Assembly: GCA_963402885.1 (NCBI GenBank) | Contig: OY727100.1 | Coordinates: forward strand, 3,844,001-3,908,000 | DNA length: 64,000 nucleotides | Source of the DNA: Antedon bifida | Taxonomy: Eukaryota; Echinodermata; Crinoidea; Comatulida; Antedonidae | Direction: 5' to 3' | Shown: piece after piece, positions 35,621-49,759 of the stretch | Layout of the letters: the number at the start of each line of letters is the position of its first letter | Position numbering within the stretch: the first letter of the stretch is position 1 | Position numbers and translations under genes: made by a program | The notes under the pieces: generated by a model | What the model saw: only the letters and a program-made list of their open reading frames with translations | What the model was told of the DNA's origin: nothing | Databases searched by the model: none

Positions 35621-38600
35621 ATTGTGTTAACATCATCTTATAGAACCATAGTAACTAGTTATGTCTAAAAATAAAAGGGTCGAAATTTGGCCATTTTCCG
35701 AAAATTTCCCTGCGGGGGACCATAGGATTTTTTCTCGAAAAATGGTCAAAATTTCCATTGTTTAAAATTCACAAATTATACTATAAAATTGCAATTTATG
35801 CAAATATATTGTGCTAACACTATCTTATAGAGCCATAGTAACTAGTTATGTCAAAAAATAAAAGGGTCAAAATTTGGCAATTTTTCGAAAATTTCCCTCA
35901 GGGGGACCATTGGAATTTTTTCTAAAAATGGCAAAAATTTCAACTTTTTAAAATTCAATAATTATGCTATAATATTGGCATTTATGTAAATATATTGTGT
36001 TAACATCATCTTATAGAGCCATCGTAACTAGTTATGTCAAAAAAAAAAGTGTCGAAATTTGACCATTTTTCGAAAATTTCGCTGAGGGGGACCATAGGAT
36101 TTTTTTCGAAAAGTGGTCAAAATTTCCATTGTTTAAAATTCAAAAATTATGGTATAATATTGCCATTTGTGCACATATATTGTGTAAACATCATCTTATA
36201 GAGCCTTAGTAACTAGTTATGTCAATAAAGAAAAGGGTCGAAATTTGGCCATTTTTCGAAAAAAAATTCCTGTGGGGGACCATAGGATTTTTTTCAAAAA
36301 GTGGTCAAAATTTCCATTGTTTAAAACTCAAAAATTATGGTATAATATTGCCATTTGTGCACATATATTGTGTAAACATCATCTTATAGAGCCATAGTAA
36401 CTAGTTATGTCAAAAAAGAAAAGGGTCAAAATTTGGCAATTTTTCGAAAAATTTCCCTGCGGGGGACCATAGGATTTTTTTTTCGAAAAATGGTCAAAAT
36501 TTCAATTGTTTAAAATTCAAAAATTATACTATAGTATTGCCATTTATGCAAATATATTGTACTAACATCATCTTATAGAGCCATAGTAACTAGTTATGTC
36601 AAAAAATAAAAGGGTCGAAATTTGGCCATTTTTCGAAAATTTTTCCTGCGGGGGACCACAGGAATTTTTTCGAAAAATCGCCAAAATTTCCACTTTTTAA
36701 AATTCAATAATTATGCTATAATATTGCCATTTATACACATATATTGTGTTAACATCATCTTATACAACGATAGTAACTAGTTATGTCAACAAACAAAAGG
36801 GTTGAAATAAGGCCATTTTTTCGAAAACTTCCCTGGGGGGACCATTTTTTCGGAAAATGACTAAAATTTCCACTTTTGGAAATTCAAAAAATATCCTATA
36901 GTATTGCCATTTATGCACATATATTGTGCTAACATCATCTTATAGAGCAATAGCAACTACTTATGTCAAAATATAAAAGGGTCGAAAATGGCAAAAATTT
37001 TTCACTTTTTAAAATTAAGTAATTATGCTATAATATTGCCATTTATGCAAATATATTGTGCTAACATCATCTTATAGAGCCATAGTAACTAGTTACGTCA
37101 AAAAACAAAAGGGTCTAAATTTGGCCATTTTTCGAAAATTTCCATGCGGGGGAGCATAGGAATTTTTTCGAAAAATGGCCAAAATTTCCACTTTTTAAAA
37201 TTCAATAATTATGCTATAATATAGCCATTTATGTACATATATTGTGTTAACATCATCTTATAGAACCATAGTAACTAGTTATGTCAACAAATAAAAGGGT
37301 TGAAATTTGTCCATTTCTCGAAAAATTCGCTGCGGGGGACCATAGGATTTTTTTTAAAAAAATGGCAAAAATTTCCACTTTTTAAAATTAGAAAATTATG
37401 CTATAATATTGCCATTTATGCAAATATATTGTGCTAACATCATCTTATAGAGCCATAGTAACTAATTATGTCAAAAATAAAAGGGTCAAAATTTGGCAAT
37501 TTTTCGAAAATTTCCCTGAAGGGGGACCATTGAAATTTTTTCTAAAAATTGCAAAAATTTCAACTTTTTAAAATTCAATAATTATGCTATAATATTGGCA
37601 TTTATGCAAATATATTGTGTTAACATCATCTTATAGAGCCATCGTAATTAGTTATGTTAAAAAAAAAAAGTTCGAAATTTGACAATTTTTAGAAAATTTC
37701 GCTAAGGGGGACCATAGGAATTTTTTCGAAAAATGGCAAAAATTTCCATTCTTTAAAATTCAAAACTTATGCTATAATATTGTAATTTATGCAAATATAT
37801 TGTGCTAACACCATCTTATAGAGCCATAGTAACTAGTTATGTCAAAAAATAAAAGGGTCAAAATTTGGAAATTTTTCGAAAATTTCCCTGAGGGGGACCA
37901 TTGGAATTTTTTCTAAAAATGGAAAAAAATTAAACTTTTTAAAATTCAATAATTATGCTATAATTTTGGCATTTATGTAAATATATTGTGTTAACATCAT
38001 CTTATAGAGCCATCGTAACTAGTTATGTCAAAAAAAAAAGGGTCGAAATTTGATAATTTTTCGAAAATTTCGCTGAGGGGGACCATAGGAATTTTTTCGA
38101 AAAATGGCCAAAATTTCCACTTTTTAAAATTCAATAATTATGCTATAATATTGCCATTTATGCAAATATATTGTGCTAACATCATCTTATACAGCCAGAG
38201 TAACTAGTTATGTCAAAAAATAAAAGGGTCGAAATAAGGCCATTTTTCGAAAAATTTTCCTGTGGGGGACCATAGGATTTTTTTTCGAAAAATGGTCAAA
38301 ATTTCCATTGTTTAAAATTCAAAAATTATACTATAATATTGCCATTTATGCAAATATATTGTGCTAACATCATCTTATAGAGCCATAGTAACTAGTTATG
38401 TCTAAAAATAAAAGGGTCGAAATTTCACCATTTTACGAAAATTTCCCTGCGGGGTACCATAGGAATTTTTTCGAAAAATGGCAAAAATGTCCATTCTTTA
38501 AAATTCAAAACTTATGCTATAATATTGCAATTTATGCAAATATATTGTGCTAACACCATCTTATAGAGCCATAGTAACTAGTTATGTCAAAAAATAAAAG

Positions 38601-38949
38601 GGTCAAAATTTGACAATTTTTCGAAAATTTCCCTGAGGGGGACCATTGGAATTTTTTTTTTAAATGGCAAAAATTTCCACTTTTTAAAATTCAATAATTA
38701 TGCTATAATATTGGCATTTATGTAAATATATTGTGTTAACATCATCTTATAGAGCCATCGTAACTAGTTATGTCAAAAAAAAGGGTCGAAATTTGACAAT
38801 TTTTCGAAAATTTCGCTGAAGGGGACCATAGAAATTTTTTCGAAAAATGGCCAAAATTTCCACTTTTTAAAATTCAATAATTATGCTATAATATTGCCAT
38901 TTATGCAAATATATTGTGCTAACATCATCTTATACAGCCAGAGTAACTA

Positions 38950-41900
38950 GTTATGTCAACAAATAAAAGGGTTGAAATATGGCCATTTTTCGAACAATTT
39001 TCCTGTGGGGGACCATAGGATTTTTTTCGAAAAGTGGTCAAAATTTCCATTGTTTAAAATTCAAAAATTATGGTATAATATTGCCATTTGTGCACATATA
39101 TTGTGTAAACATCATCTTATAGAGCCATAGTAACTAGTTATGTCAACAAAGAAAAGGGTCGAAATTTGGCCATTTTTCGAAAAAATTTCCTGTGGGGGAC
39201 CATAGGATTTTTTTCGAAAAGTGGTCAAAATTTCCATTGTTTAAAATTCAATAATTATGCTATAATATTGCCATTAATGCACATATATTGTGTTAACATC
39301 ATCTTATAGAACCATAGTAACTAGTTATGTCAACAAATAAAAGGGTAGAAATATGGCCATTTTTCGAAAAATTCGCTGCGGGGGACCATAGGATTTTTTT
39401 TTCAAAAAATGGCAAAAATTTCAACTTTTTAAAATTAGAAAATTATGCTATAATATTGCCATTTATGCAAATATTATGTGCTAACATCATCTTATAGAGC
39501 CATAGTAACTAATTTTGCCAAAAAATAAAAGTGTCGAAATTTGGCAATTTTTCGAAACATTTTCCTGAGGAGGACCATAGGATTTTTTTTTCGAAAAATG
39601 GCAAAAATTTACACTTTTTAAATTTAAATAATTATGCTATAATATTGCCATTGCCACACATATATTGTGCTAACATCATCTTATAGAGCTATAGTAACTA
39701 GTTATGTCAAAAAATAAAAGGGTCGAAATTTTGCCATTTTTCGAACATTTCGCTGCGGGGGACCAAAGGATTTTTTTTCAAAAAATGTCAAAAATTTACA
39801 CTTTCTAAAATTCGAAAATTATGCTATAATATTGCCATTTATGCAAATATATTGTGCTAACATCATCCTATACAGCCAGAGTAACTAGTTATGTCAAAAA
39901 ATAAAAGGGTCGAAATTTGGCCATTTTTCGAAAATTTTTCCTGCGGGGGACCACAGGAATTTTTTTGTAAAATGACCGAAATTTCCACCTTTTAAAATTC
40001 AATTATTAGACTATAATATTGCCATTTATGCACATATATTGTGTTAACATCATCTTATAGAGCCATAGTAACTAGTTATGTCAAAAAATAAAAGGTTTGA
40101 AATTTGGGCATTTTTGCGAAAATTTCCCTGCGGGGGACCATAGGAATTTTTTCGAAAAATGGCAAGAATTTCCAATTTTTAAAATTCAATAATTAGGCTA
40201 TAATATTGCAATTTGTGCACATATATTGTGTTAACATCATCTTATGGAGCCATAGTAACTAGTTATGTCAAAAAAGAAAAGGGTCGAAATTTGGCCATTT
40301 TTCGAAAAATTTCCCTGCGGGGGACCATAGGATTTTTTTTCGAAAAATGGTAAAAATTTTCAATTTTTATAATTCTATAATTAAGGTATAATATTGCAAT
40401 TTGTGCACATATATTGTGTTAACATCATCTTATAGAGCCATAGTAACTAGTTATGTCAAAAAATAAAAGTGTCGAAATTTCGCCATTTTCCGAAAATTTC
40501 CCTGCGGGGGACCATAGGATTTATTTTCAATAAATGGCAAAAATTTCCACTTTTTTAAATTCTATAATTAGGCTATAATATTGCAATTTGTGCACATATA
40601 TTGTTTTAACATCATCTTATAGAGCCATAGTAACTAGTTATGTCAAAAAAGAAAAGGTTTGAAATTTGGCCATTTTTGCGAAAATTTCCCTGCGGGGGAC
40701 CATAGGAATTTTTTCGCAAAATGGTAAAAATTTCCAATTTTTTAAATTCTATAATTAGGCTATAATATTGCAATTTGTGCACATATATTGTTTTAACATC
40801 ATCTTATAGAGCCATAGTAACTAGTTATGTCAAAAAAGAAAAGGGTCGAAATTTGGCCATTTTTCGAAAAATTTCCCTGCGGGGGACCATCGGATTTTTT
40901 TTTTGAAAAATGGTCAAAATTTCTATTGTTTAAAATTCACAAATTATACTATAATATTGCCATTTATGCAAATATATTGTGCTAACATCATCTTATAGAG
41001 CCATAGTAACTAGTTATGTCAAAAAATAAAAGGGTCGAAATTTCACCATTTTCCGAAAATTTCCCTGCGGGGGACCATAGGAATTTTTTCGAAAAATCGC
41101 CAAAATGTCCACTTTTTAAAATTCAATAATTATGCTATAATATTTCCATTTATGCACATATATTGTGCTAACATCATCTTATAGAGCCATAGTAACTAGT
41201 TATGTCAACAAATAAAAGGGTTGAAATATGGCCATTTTTGAAAAATGGTCAAAATTTCCACCTTTTAAAATTCAATAATATTAGACTATAATATTGCCAT
41301 TTATGCACATATATTGTGTTAACATCATCTTATAGAGCCATAGTAACTACTTATGTCAAAAAATAAAATGTTTGAAATTTGGCCATTTTTGCGAAAATTT
41401 CCCTGCGGGGGACCATAGGAATTTTTTCGAAAAACGGCAAAAATTTCCAATTTTTAAAATTCTATAATTAGGCTATAATATTGCAATTTGTGCATATATA
41501 TTGTGTTAACATCATCTTATAGAGCCATAGTAACTAGTTATGTCAAAAATGAAAAGGGTCGAAATTTGGCCATTTTTCGAAAAATTTCCCTGCGGGGGAC
41601 CATAGGATTTTTTTTTCTCGAAAAATGGTCAAAATTTCCATTGTTTAAAATTCACAAATTATGCTATAATATTGCCATTTATGCAAATATATTGTGCTAA
41701 CATCATCTTATACAGCCAGAGTAACTAGTTATGTCAACAAATAAAAGGGTTGAAATATGGCCATTTTTCGAACAATTTTCCTGTGGGGGACCATAGGATT
41801 TTTTTCGAAAAGTGGTCAAAATTTCCATTGTTTAAAATTCAAAAATTATGGTATAATATTGCCATTTGTGCACATATATTGTGTAAACATCATCTTATAG

Positions 41901-43240
41901 AGCCATAGTAACTAGTTATGTCAACAAAGAAAAGGGTCGAAATTTGGCCATTTTTCGAAAAAATTTCCTGTGGGGGACCATAGGATTTTTTTCGAAAAGT
42001 GGTCAAAATTTCCATTGTTTAAAATTCAATAATTATGCTATAATATTGCCATTAATGCACATATATTGTGTTAACATCATCTTATAGAACCATAGTAACT
42101 AGTTATGTCAACAAATAAAAGGGTAGAAATATGGCCATTTTTCGAAAAATTCGCTGCGGGGGACCATAGGATTTTTTTTTCAAAAAATGGCAAAAATTTC
42201 AACTTTTTAAAATTAGAAAATTATGCTATAATATTGCCATTTATGCAAATATATTGTGCTAACATCATCTTATAGAGCCATAGTATCTAGTTATGTCAAA
42301 TAAAAAAGGGTCGAAATTTTGCAATTTTTCGAACATTTCGCTGCAGGGGACCATAGGATTTTTTTTCAAAAAATACCAAAAATTTACACTTTCTAAAATA
42401 CGAAAATTATGCTATAATATTGCCATTAATGCAAATATATTGTGCTAACATCATCTTATACAGCCAGAGTAACTACTTATGTCAAAATATAAAAGGGTCG
42501 AAAATGGCAAAAATTTTCCACTTTTTAAAATTAATTAATTATGCTATAATATTGCCATTTATGCAAATATATTGTGCTAACATCATCTTATAGAGCCATA
42601 GTAACTAGTTACGTCAAAAAACAAAAGGGTCGAAATTTGGCCATTTTTCGAAAATTTTTCCTGCGGGGGACCACAGGAATTTTTTTGTAAAATGACCGAA
42701 ATTTCCACCTTTTAAAATTCAATTATTAGACTATAATATTGCCATTTATGCACATATATTGTGTTAACATCATCTTATAGAGCCATAGTAACTAGTTATG
42801 TCAAAAAATAAAAGGTTTGAAATTTGGGCATTTTTGCGAAAATTTCCCTGCGGGGGACCATAGGAATTTTTTCGAAAAATGGCAAGAATTTCCAATTTTT
42901 AAAATTCAATAATTAGGCTATAATATTGCAATTTGTGCACATATATTGTGTTAACATCATCTTATGGAGCCATAGTAACTAGTTATGTCAAAAAAGAAAA
43001 GGGTCGAAATTTGGCCATTTTTCGAAAAATTTCCCTGCGGGGGACCATAGGATTTTTTTTCGAAAAATGGTAAAAATTTTCAATTTTTATAATTCTATAA
43101 TTAAGGTATAATATTGCAATTTGTGCACATATATTGTGTTAACATCATCTTATAGAGCCATAGTAACTAGTTATGTCAAAAAATAAAAGTGTCGAAATTT
43201 CGCCATTTTCCGAAAATTTCCCTGCGGGGGACCATAGGAA
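38950..43240. repeat. Segmental duplication of ~2.7-2.8 kb in satellite B
   Basis: A series including CGAACAATTTTCCTGTGGGG (38991 and 41769) and GGCAAGAATTTCC (40161 and 42881) recurs with an offset of 2778 falling to 2720 bp, so the second copy has lost a few tens of bases. Repeat order is otherwise the same. Confidence 0.75.
41232..41248. repeat. Loop-deleted satellite B hairpin
   Basis: The normal arm-loop-arm is reduced to CCATTTTTGAAAAATGG. The GC-rich loop and inner arms are missing. The same variant is at 44139-44155, 46472-46488 and 47312-47328, carried along by higher-order duplication. Confidence 0.85.
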
Positions 43241-45346
43241 TTTTTTCGAAAAAATCGCCAAAATGTCCACTTTTTAAAATTCAATAATTATGCTATAATA
43301 TAGCCATTTATGTACATATATTGTGTTAACATCATCTTATAGAATCATAGTAACTAATTATGTCAACAAATAAAAGGGTTGAAATTTTTCCATTTTTCGA
43401 AAAATTCGCTGCGGGGGACCATAGGATTTATTTTCAATAAATGGCAAAAATTTCCACTTTTTTAAATTCTATAATTAGGCTATAATATTGCAATTTGTGC
43501 ACATATATTGTTTTAACATCATCTTATAGAGCCATAGTAACTAGTTATGTCAAAAAAGAAAAGGTTTGAAATTTGGCCATTTTTGCGAAAATTTCCCTGC
43601 GGGGGACCATAGGAATTTTTTCGCAAAATGGTAAAAATTTCCAATTTTTTAAATTCTATAATTAGGCTATAATATTGCAATTTGTGCACATATATTGTTT
43701 TAACATCATCTTATAGAGCCATAGTAACTAGTTATGTCAAAAAAGAAAAGGGTCGAAATTTGGCCATTTTTCGAAAAATTTCCCTGCGGGGGACCATCGG
43801 ATTTTTTTTTTGAAAAATGGTCAAAATTTCTATTGTTTAAAATTCACAAATTATACTATAATATTGCCATTTATGCAAATATATTGTGCTAACATCATCT
43901 TATAGAGCCATAGTAACTAGTTATGTCAAAAAATAAAAGGGTCGAAATTTCACCATTTTCCGAAAATTTCCCTGCTGGGGACCATAGGAATTTTTTCGAA
44001 AAATCGCCAAAATGTCCACTTTTTAAAATTCAATAATTATGCTATAATATTTCCATTTATGCACATATATTGTGCTAACATCATCTTATAGAGCCATAGT
44101 AACTAGTTATGTCAACAAATAAAAGGGTTGAAATATGGCCATTTTTGAAAAATGGTCAAAATTTCCACCTTTTAAAATTCAATAATTAGACTATAATATT
44201 GCCATTTATGCACATATATTGTGTTAACATCATCTTATAGAGCCATAGTAACTACTTATGTCAACAAATAAAATGTTTGAAATTTGGCCATTTTTGCGAA
44301 AATTTCCCTGCGGGGGACCATAGGAATTTTTTCGAAAAACGGCAAAAATTTCCAATTTTTAAAATTCTATAATTAGGCTATAATATTGCAATTTGTGCAT
44401 ATATATTGTGTTAACATCATCTTATGGAGCCATAGTAACTAGTTATGTCAAAAAAGAAAAGGGTCGAAATTTGGCCATTTTTCGAAAAATTTCCCTGCGG
44501 GGGACCATAGGATTTTTTTTCGAAAAATGGTAAAAATTTTCAATTTTTATAATTCTATAATTAAGGTATAATATTGCAATTTGTGCACATATATTGTGTT
44601 AACATCATCTTATAGAGCCATAGTAACTAGTTATGTCAAAAAATAAAAGTGTCGAAATTTCGCCATTTTCCGAAAATTTCCCTGCGGGGGACCATAGGAA
44701 TTTTTTCGAAAAAATCGCCAAAATGTCCACTTTTTAAAATTCAATAATTATGCTATAATATAGCCATTTATGTACATATATTGTGTTAACATCATCTTAT
44801 AGAACCATAGTAACTAATTATGTCAACAAATAAAAGGGTTGAAATTTTTCCATTTTTCGAAAAATTCGCTGCGGGGGACCATAGGATTTATTTTCAATAA
44901 ATGGCAAAAATTTCCACTTTTTTAAATTCTATAATTAGGCTATAATATTGCAATTTGTGCACATATATTGTTTTAACATCATCTTATAGAGCCATAGTAA
45001 CTAGTTATGTCAAAAAAGAAAAGGTTTGAAATTTGGCCATTTTTGCGAAAATTTCCCTGCGGGGGACCATAGGAATTTTTTCGCAAAATGGTAAAAATTT
45101 CCAATTTTTTAAATTCTATAATTAGGCTATAATATTGCAATTTGTGCACATATATTGTTTTAACATCATCTTATAGAGCCATAGTAACTAGTTATGTCAA
45201 AAAAGAAAAGGGTCGAAATTTGGCCATTTTTCGAAAAATTTCCCTGCGGGGGACCATCGGATTTTTTTTTTGAAAAATGGTCAAAATTTTTATTGTTTAA
45301 AATTCACAAATTATACTATAATATTGCCATTTATGCAAATATTATA

Positions 45347-45506
45347 CAAATAATGAATGTTTATGAGTGTAATGGTACAAATAATGGCATGAGGTGAATG
45401 ATGAAAGGTTATATCAACGAGGCAACGCCGAGTTGATGTAACCTTTCATCATTCACCAAATGCCATTATTTGTACCATTACACGAATATTAAACATTCAT
45501 TATTTG
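45347..45506. repeat. 160 bp hairpin at the left edge of the insertion
   Basis: Arms CAAATAATGAATGTTT and AAACATTCATTATTTG bracket inner arms GGTGAATGATGAAAGGTTAT / GTAACCTTTCATCATTCACC, with a short GC-richer tip (CGAGGCAACGCCG). It is not matched at the right edge of the element, so it may be a separate nested foldback insertion. Confidence 0.8.
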
Positions 45507-45508
45507 TT

Positions 45509-45542
45509 TTATATAACATCTAAATAGATTCCTGTCATTTGA
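45509..45542 (+). repeat. Left inverted end of the ~707 bp element
   Basis: Reads TTATATAACATCTAAATAG followed by ATTCCTGTCATTTGA. It pairs with 46182-46215 apart from about two bases. Confidence 0.8.
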
Positions 45543-46119
45543 ATCAAATATAAGGTAGCCCTAGCCAAGAGGCCTACATTTCATTCAGATTGATTAAAAC
45601 AGTAATATTATAATATTAAATGTTAATGTTATATTTATATGGATTTTATAAACACACCTACTTTAGTGTTAATTATGTCAACAAACAACCAAATAATCCT
45701 ATACTTAGCAAGGCTAAAACTCCTAGGCTAGGCCCAGCCTAATACTAACAGGCCTAGCTAGGCTTGTAGTAGTACTAGATTGGCTGAAAGGCAAAACTTC
45801 GACAGACAATTGGAACTTATCTTGACTAATTATGGTTTTTCCAACGATTCCACGTCTTGTAGGGATGTCCCCATTAAGTAATCAAAATCCTAAAAATGAT
45901 CTAAAGCTAATTTAAATGCCTTTTTGAATGAAATTAGTACATATATATCTCCAAATCGTACACAAAAATCTGCTGCTTTTGCATATCTCGCGGTGGTGTT
46001 TACAAACAGAGGCAGGACGACAGGTGGCGCTGTTGTATTTCAATGTAATTTTTGTATTCTAAATTTTTTTTCATCCGCGAAACGTTTTTTTTTTTCGTAC
46101 ACAAAATGTTTAAAAAAGT

Positions 46120-46143
46120 ACTATTAAACGATCGTTTAATAGT
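46120..46143. repeat. 24 bp perfect palindrome inside the element
   Basis: Perfect dyad with core ATTAAACGATCGTTTAAT and no spacer, just inside the right end of the element. It could be a protein-binding site or a remnant of foldback structure. Confidence 0.85.
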
Positions 46144-46181
46144 GCGTACTATTGCACGCCATGTGACCCACAATTGTCCAA

Positions 46182-46215
46182 TCAAATGACAGGAATTTAT
46201 TTAGGTGTTATATAA
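46182..46215 (-). repeat. Right inverted end of the ~707 bp element
   Basis: Reads TCAAATGACAGGAAT followed by TTATTTAGGTGTTATATAA, the complement of the left end. Satellite B resumes at ATTGTGCTAAC. Confidence 0.8.
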
Positions 46216-46834
46216 ATTGTGCTAACATCATCTTATAGAGCCATAGTAACTAGTTATGTCAAAAAATAAAAGGGTCGAAATTTCACCATTTTCCGAAAAT
46301 TTCCCTGCGGGGGACCATAGGAATTTTTTCGAAAAATCGCCAAAATGTCCACTTTTTAAAATTCAATAATTATGCTATAATATTTCCATTTATGCACATA
46401 TATTGTGCTAACATCATCTTATAGAGCCATAGTAACTAGTTATGTCAACAAATAAAAGGGTTGAAATATGGCCATTTTTGAAAAATGGTCAAAATTTCCA
46501 CCTTTTAAAATTCAATAATTAGACTATAATATTGCCATTTATGCACATATATTGTGTTAACATCATCTTATAGAGCCATAGTAACTACTTATGTCAAAAA
46601 ATAAAATGTTTGAAATTTGGCCATTTTTGCGAAAATTTCCCTGCGGGGGACCATAGGAATTTTTTCGAAAAACGGCAAAAATTTCCAATTTTTAAAATTC
46701 TATAATTAGGCTATAATATTGCAATTTGTGCATATATATTGTGTTAACATCATCTTATAGAGCCATAGTAACTAGTTATGTCAAAAATGAAAAGGGTCGA
46801 AATTTGGCCATTTTTCGAAAAATTTCCCTGCGGG

Positions 46835-46934
46835 AACTAGTTACTATGGCTCTATAAGATGATGTTAGCACAATATATGTGCATAAATGGAAATATTATA
46901 GCATAATTATTGAATTTTAAAAAGTGGACATTTT
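46835..46934 (-). repeat. 100 bp inverted satellite B tract
   Basis: The sequence from AACTAGTTACTATGGCTC to AAAAAGTGGACATTTT is the reverse complement of a normal satellite B half-monomer, between two forward-oriented CCCTGCGGG/GGCCATTTTTCG flanks. Microhomology (TTTTGGC) lies at the right junction. Confidence 0.88.
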
Positions 46935-49759
46935 GGCCATTTTTCGAAAAATTTCCCTGCGGGGGACCATCGGATTTTTTTTTTGAAAAATGGTCAAAAT
47001 TTCTATTGTTTAAAATTCACAAATTATACTATAATATTGCCATTTATGCAAATATATTGTGCTAACATCATCTTATAGAGCCATAGTAACTAGTTATGTC
47101 AAAAAATAAAAGGGTCGAAATTTCACCATTTTCCGAAAATTTCCCTGCTGGGGACCATAGGAATTTTTTCGAAAAATCGCCAAAATGTCCACTTTTTAAA
47201 ATTCAATAATTATGCTATAATATTTCCATTTATGCACATATATTGTGCTAACATCATCTTATAGAGCCATAGTAACTAGTTATGTCAACAAATAAAAGGG
47301 TTGAAATATGGCCATTTTTGAAAAATGGTCAAAATTTCCACCTTTTAAAATTCAATAATTAGACTATAATATTGCCATTTATGCACATATATTGTGTTAA
47401 CATCATCTTATAGAGCCATAGTAACTACTTATGTCAACAAATAAAATGTTTCAAATTTGGCCATTTTTGCGAAAATTTCCCTGCGGGGGACCATAGGAAT
47501 TTTTTCGAAAAACGGCAAAAATTTCCAATTTTTAAAATTCTATAATTAGGCTATAATATTGCAATTTGTGCATATATATTGTGTTAACATCATCTTATGG
47601 AGCCATAGTAACTAGTTATGTCAAAAAAGAAAAGGGTCGAAATTTGGCCATTTTTCGAAAAATTTCCCTGCGGGGGACCATAGGATTTTTTTTCGAAAAA
47701 TGGTAAAAATTTTCAATTTTTATAATTCTATAATTAAGGTATAATATTGCAATTTGTGCACATATATTGTGTTAACATCATCTTATAGAGCCATAGTAAC
47801 TAGTTATGTCAAAAAATAAAAGGGTCGAAATTTCGCCATTTTTCGAAAATTTCCATGCAGGGGACCATAGGATTTTTTCGAAAAATCGCCAAAATTTCCA
47901 CTTTTTAAAATTCAATAATTATGCTATAATATTGCCATTTATGTACATATATTGTGTTAACATCATCTTATAGAACCATAGTAACTAGTTATGTCAACAA
48001 ATAAAAGGGTTGAAATATGGCCATTTTTTGCGAAAATTTCCCTGGGTGGACCCATAGGAATTTTTTCGAAAAATGACTAAAATTTCCACTTTTTGAAATT
48101 CAAAATATATCCTATAATATTGCCATTTATGCACATATATTGTGCTAACATCATCTTATAGAGCCATAGCAACTACTTATGTCAAAATATAAAAGGGTCG
48201 AAAATGGCAAAAATTTTCCACTTTTTAAAATTAAATAATTATGCTATAATATTGACATTTATGGAAATATATTGTGCTAACATCATCTTATAGAGCCATA
48301 GTAACTAGTTACGTCAAAAAACAAAAGGGTCGAAATTTGGCCATTTTTCGAAAATGTCCATGCGGGGGACCATAGGAATTTTCTCGAAAAAAGGCCAAAA
48401 TTTCCACTTTTTAAAATTCAATAATTATGCTATAATATAGCCATTTATGTACATATATTGTGTTAACATCATCTTATAGAACCATAGTAACCAGTTATGT
48501 CAACAAATAAAAGGGTTGAAATTTTCCCATTTTTCGAAAAATTCGCTGCGGGGGACCATAGGATTTATTTTCAATAAATGGCAAAAATTTCCACTTTTTA
48601 AAATTAGAAAATTTCTAAGGGGAACCATTGGAATTTTTTCTAGAAATTGCAAAAATTTCAACTTTTTAAAATTCAATAATTATGCTATAATATTGGCATT
48701 TATGCAAATATATTGTGTTAACATCATCTTATAGAGCCATCGTAACTAGTTATGTCAAAAAAAAAGGGTGGAAATTTGACAATTTTTCGAAAATTTCGCT
48801 GAGGGGGACCATAGGAATTTTTTCGAAAAATGGCCAAAATTTCCACTTTTTAAAATTCAATAATTATGCTATAATATTGCCATTTATGCACATATATTGT
48901 GTTAACATCATCTTATAGAACCATAGTAACTAGTTATCTCAAAAAATAAAAGGGTTGAAATATGGCCATTTTTGCGAAAATTTCCCTGGGGGGGACCATA
49001 GGAATTTTTATCGAAAAATGGCGAAAATTTACACTTTCTAAAATTCTAAAATTATGCTATATTATTGTCATTTATGCAAATATATTGTGCTAACATCATC
49101 TTATACAGCCAGAGTAACTAGTTATGTCAAAAAATAAAAGGGTCGAAATTTGGCCATTTTTCGAAAAATTTTCCTGTGGGGGACCATAGGATTTTTTTCG
49201 AAAAGTAGTCAAAATTTCCATTGTTTAAAATTCAAAAATTATGGAATAATATTGCCATTTGTGCAAATATATTGTGCTAACATCATCTTATAGAGCCATA
49301 GTAACTAGTTATGTCAAAAAATAAAAGGGTCGAAATTTCGCCATTTTTCGAAAAATTTCCCTGCGGGGGACCATAGGATTTTTTTTTCGAAAAATCGCCA
49401 AAATTTCCATTGTTTAAAATTCACAAATTATACTATAATATTGCCATTTATGCAAATATATTGTGCTAACATCATCTTATAGAGCCATAGTAACTAGTTA
49501 TGTCAAAAAATAAAAGGGTCGAAATATCGCCATTTTCCGAAAATTTCCCTGCGGGGGACCATAGGAATTTTTTCGAAAAATCGCAATAATTTACAGTTTT
49601 TAAAATTCAATAATTATGCTATAATATTGCCATTTATGTACATATATTGTGCTAACATCATCTTACATCGCCATAGTAACTAATCATGTCATAAAATAAA
49701 AGGGTCAAAATTTGGCAATTTTTCGAAAATTTCACCGAGGGGGACCATAGGAATTTTTT

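Larger units (their letters stand above)
45343..46215. mobile_element. 873 bp insertion: terminal hairpin plus inverted-repeat element
   Basis: Comparison with the paralogous monomer at 43880 defines the inserted DNA. It starts with a 160 bp hairpin (45347-45506) and continues as an element with about 34 bp inverted ends: TTATATAACATCTAAATAG at 45509 and the complement ending GGTGTTATATAA at 46215, with about two mismatches. No transposase frame is present, so it is non-autonomous (MITE-like). The exact target duplication is unclear because the flanks are TA-rich. Confidence 0.78.
42948..46830. repeat. Higher-order repeat of 1460 bp in satellite B, second copy split by an insertion
   Basis: Markers recur at 1460 bp: CTTATGGAGCCATAG near 42960/44420, and AAGGTTTGAAATTTGGCC at 43561/45021. 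The series breaks at 45342 and resumes at 46216 at the expected phase, so the 873 bp between is a clean insertion. Confidence 0.8.
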
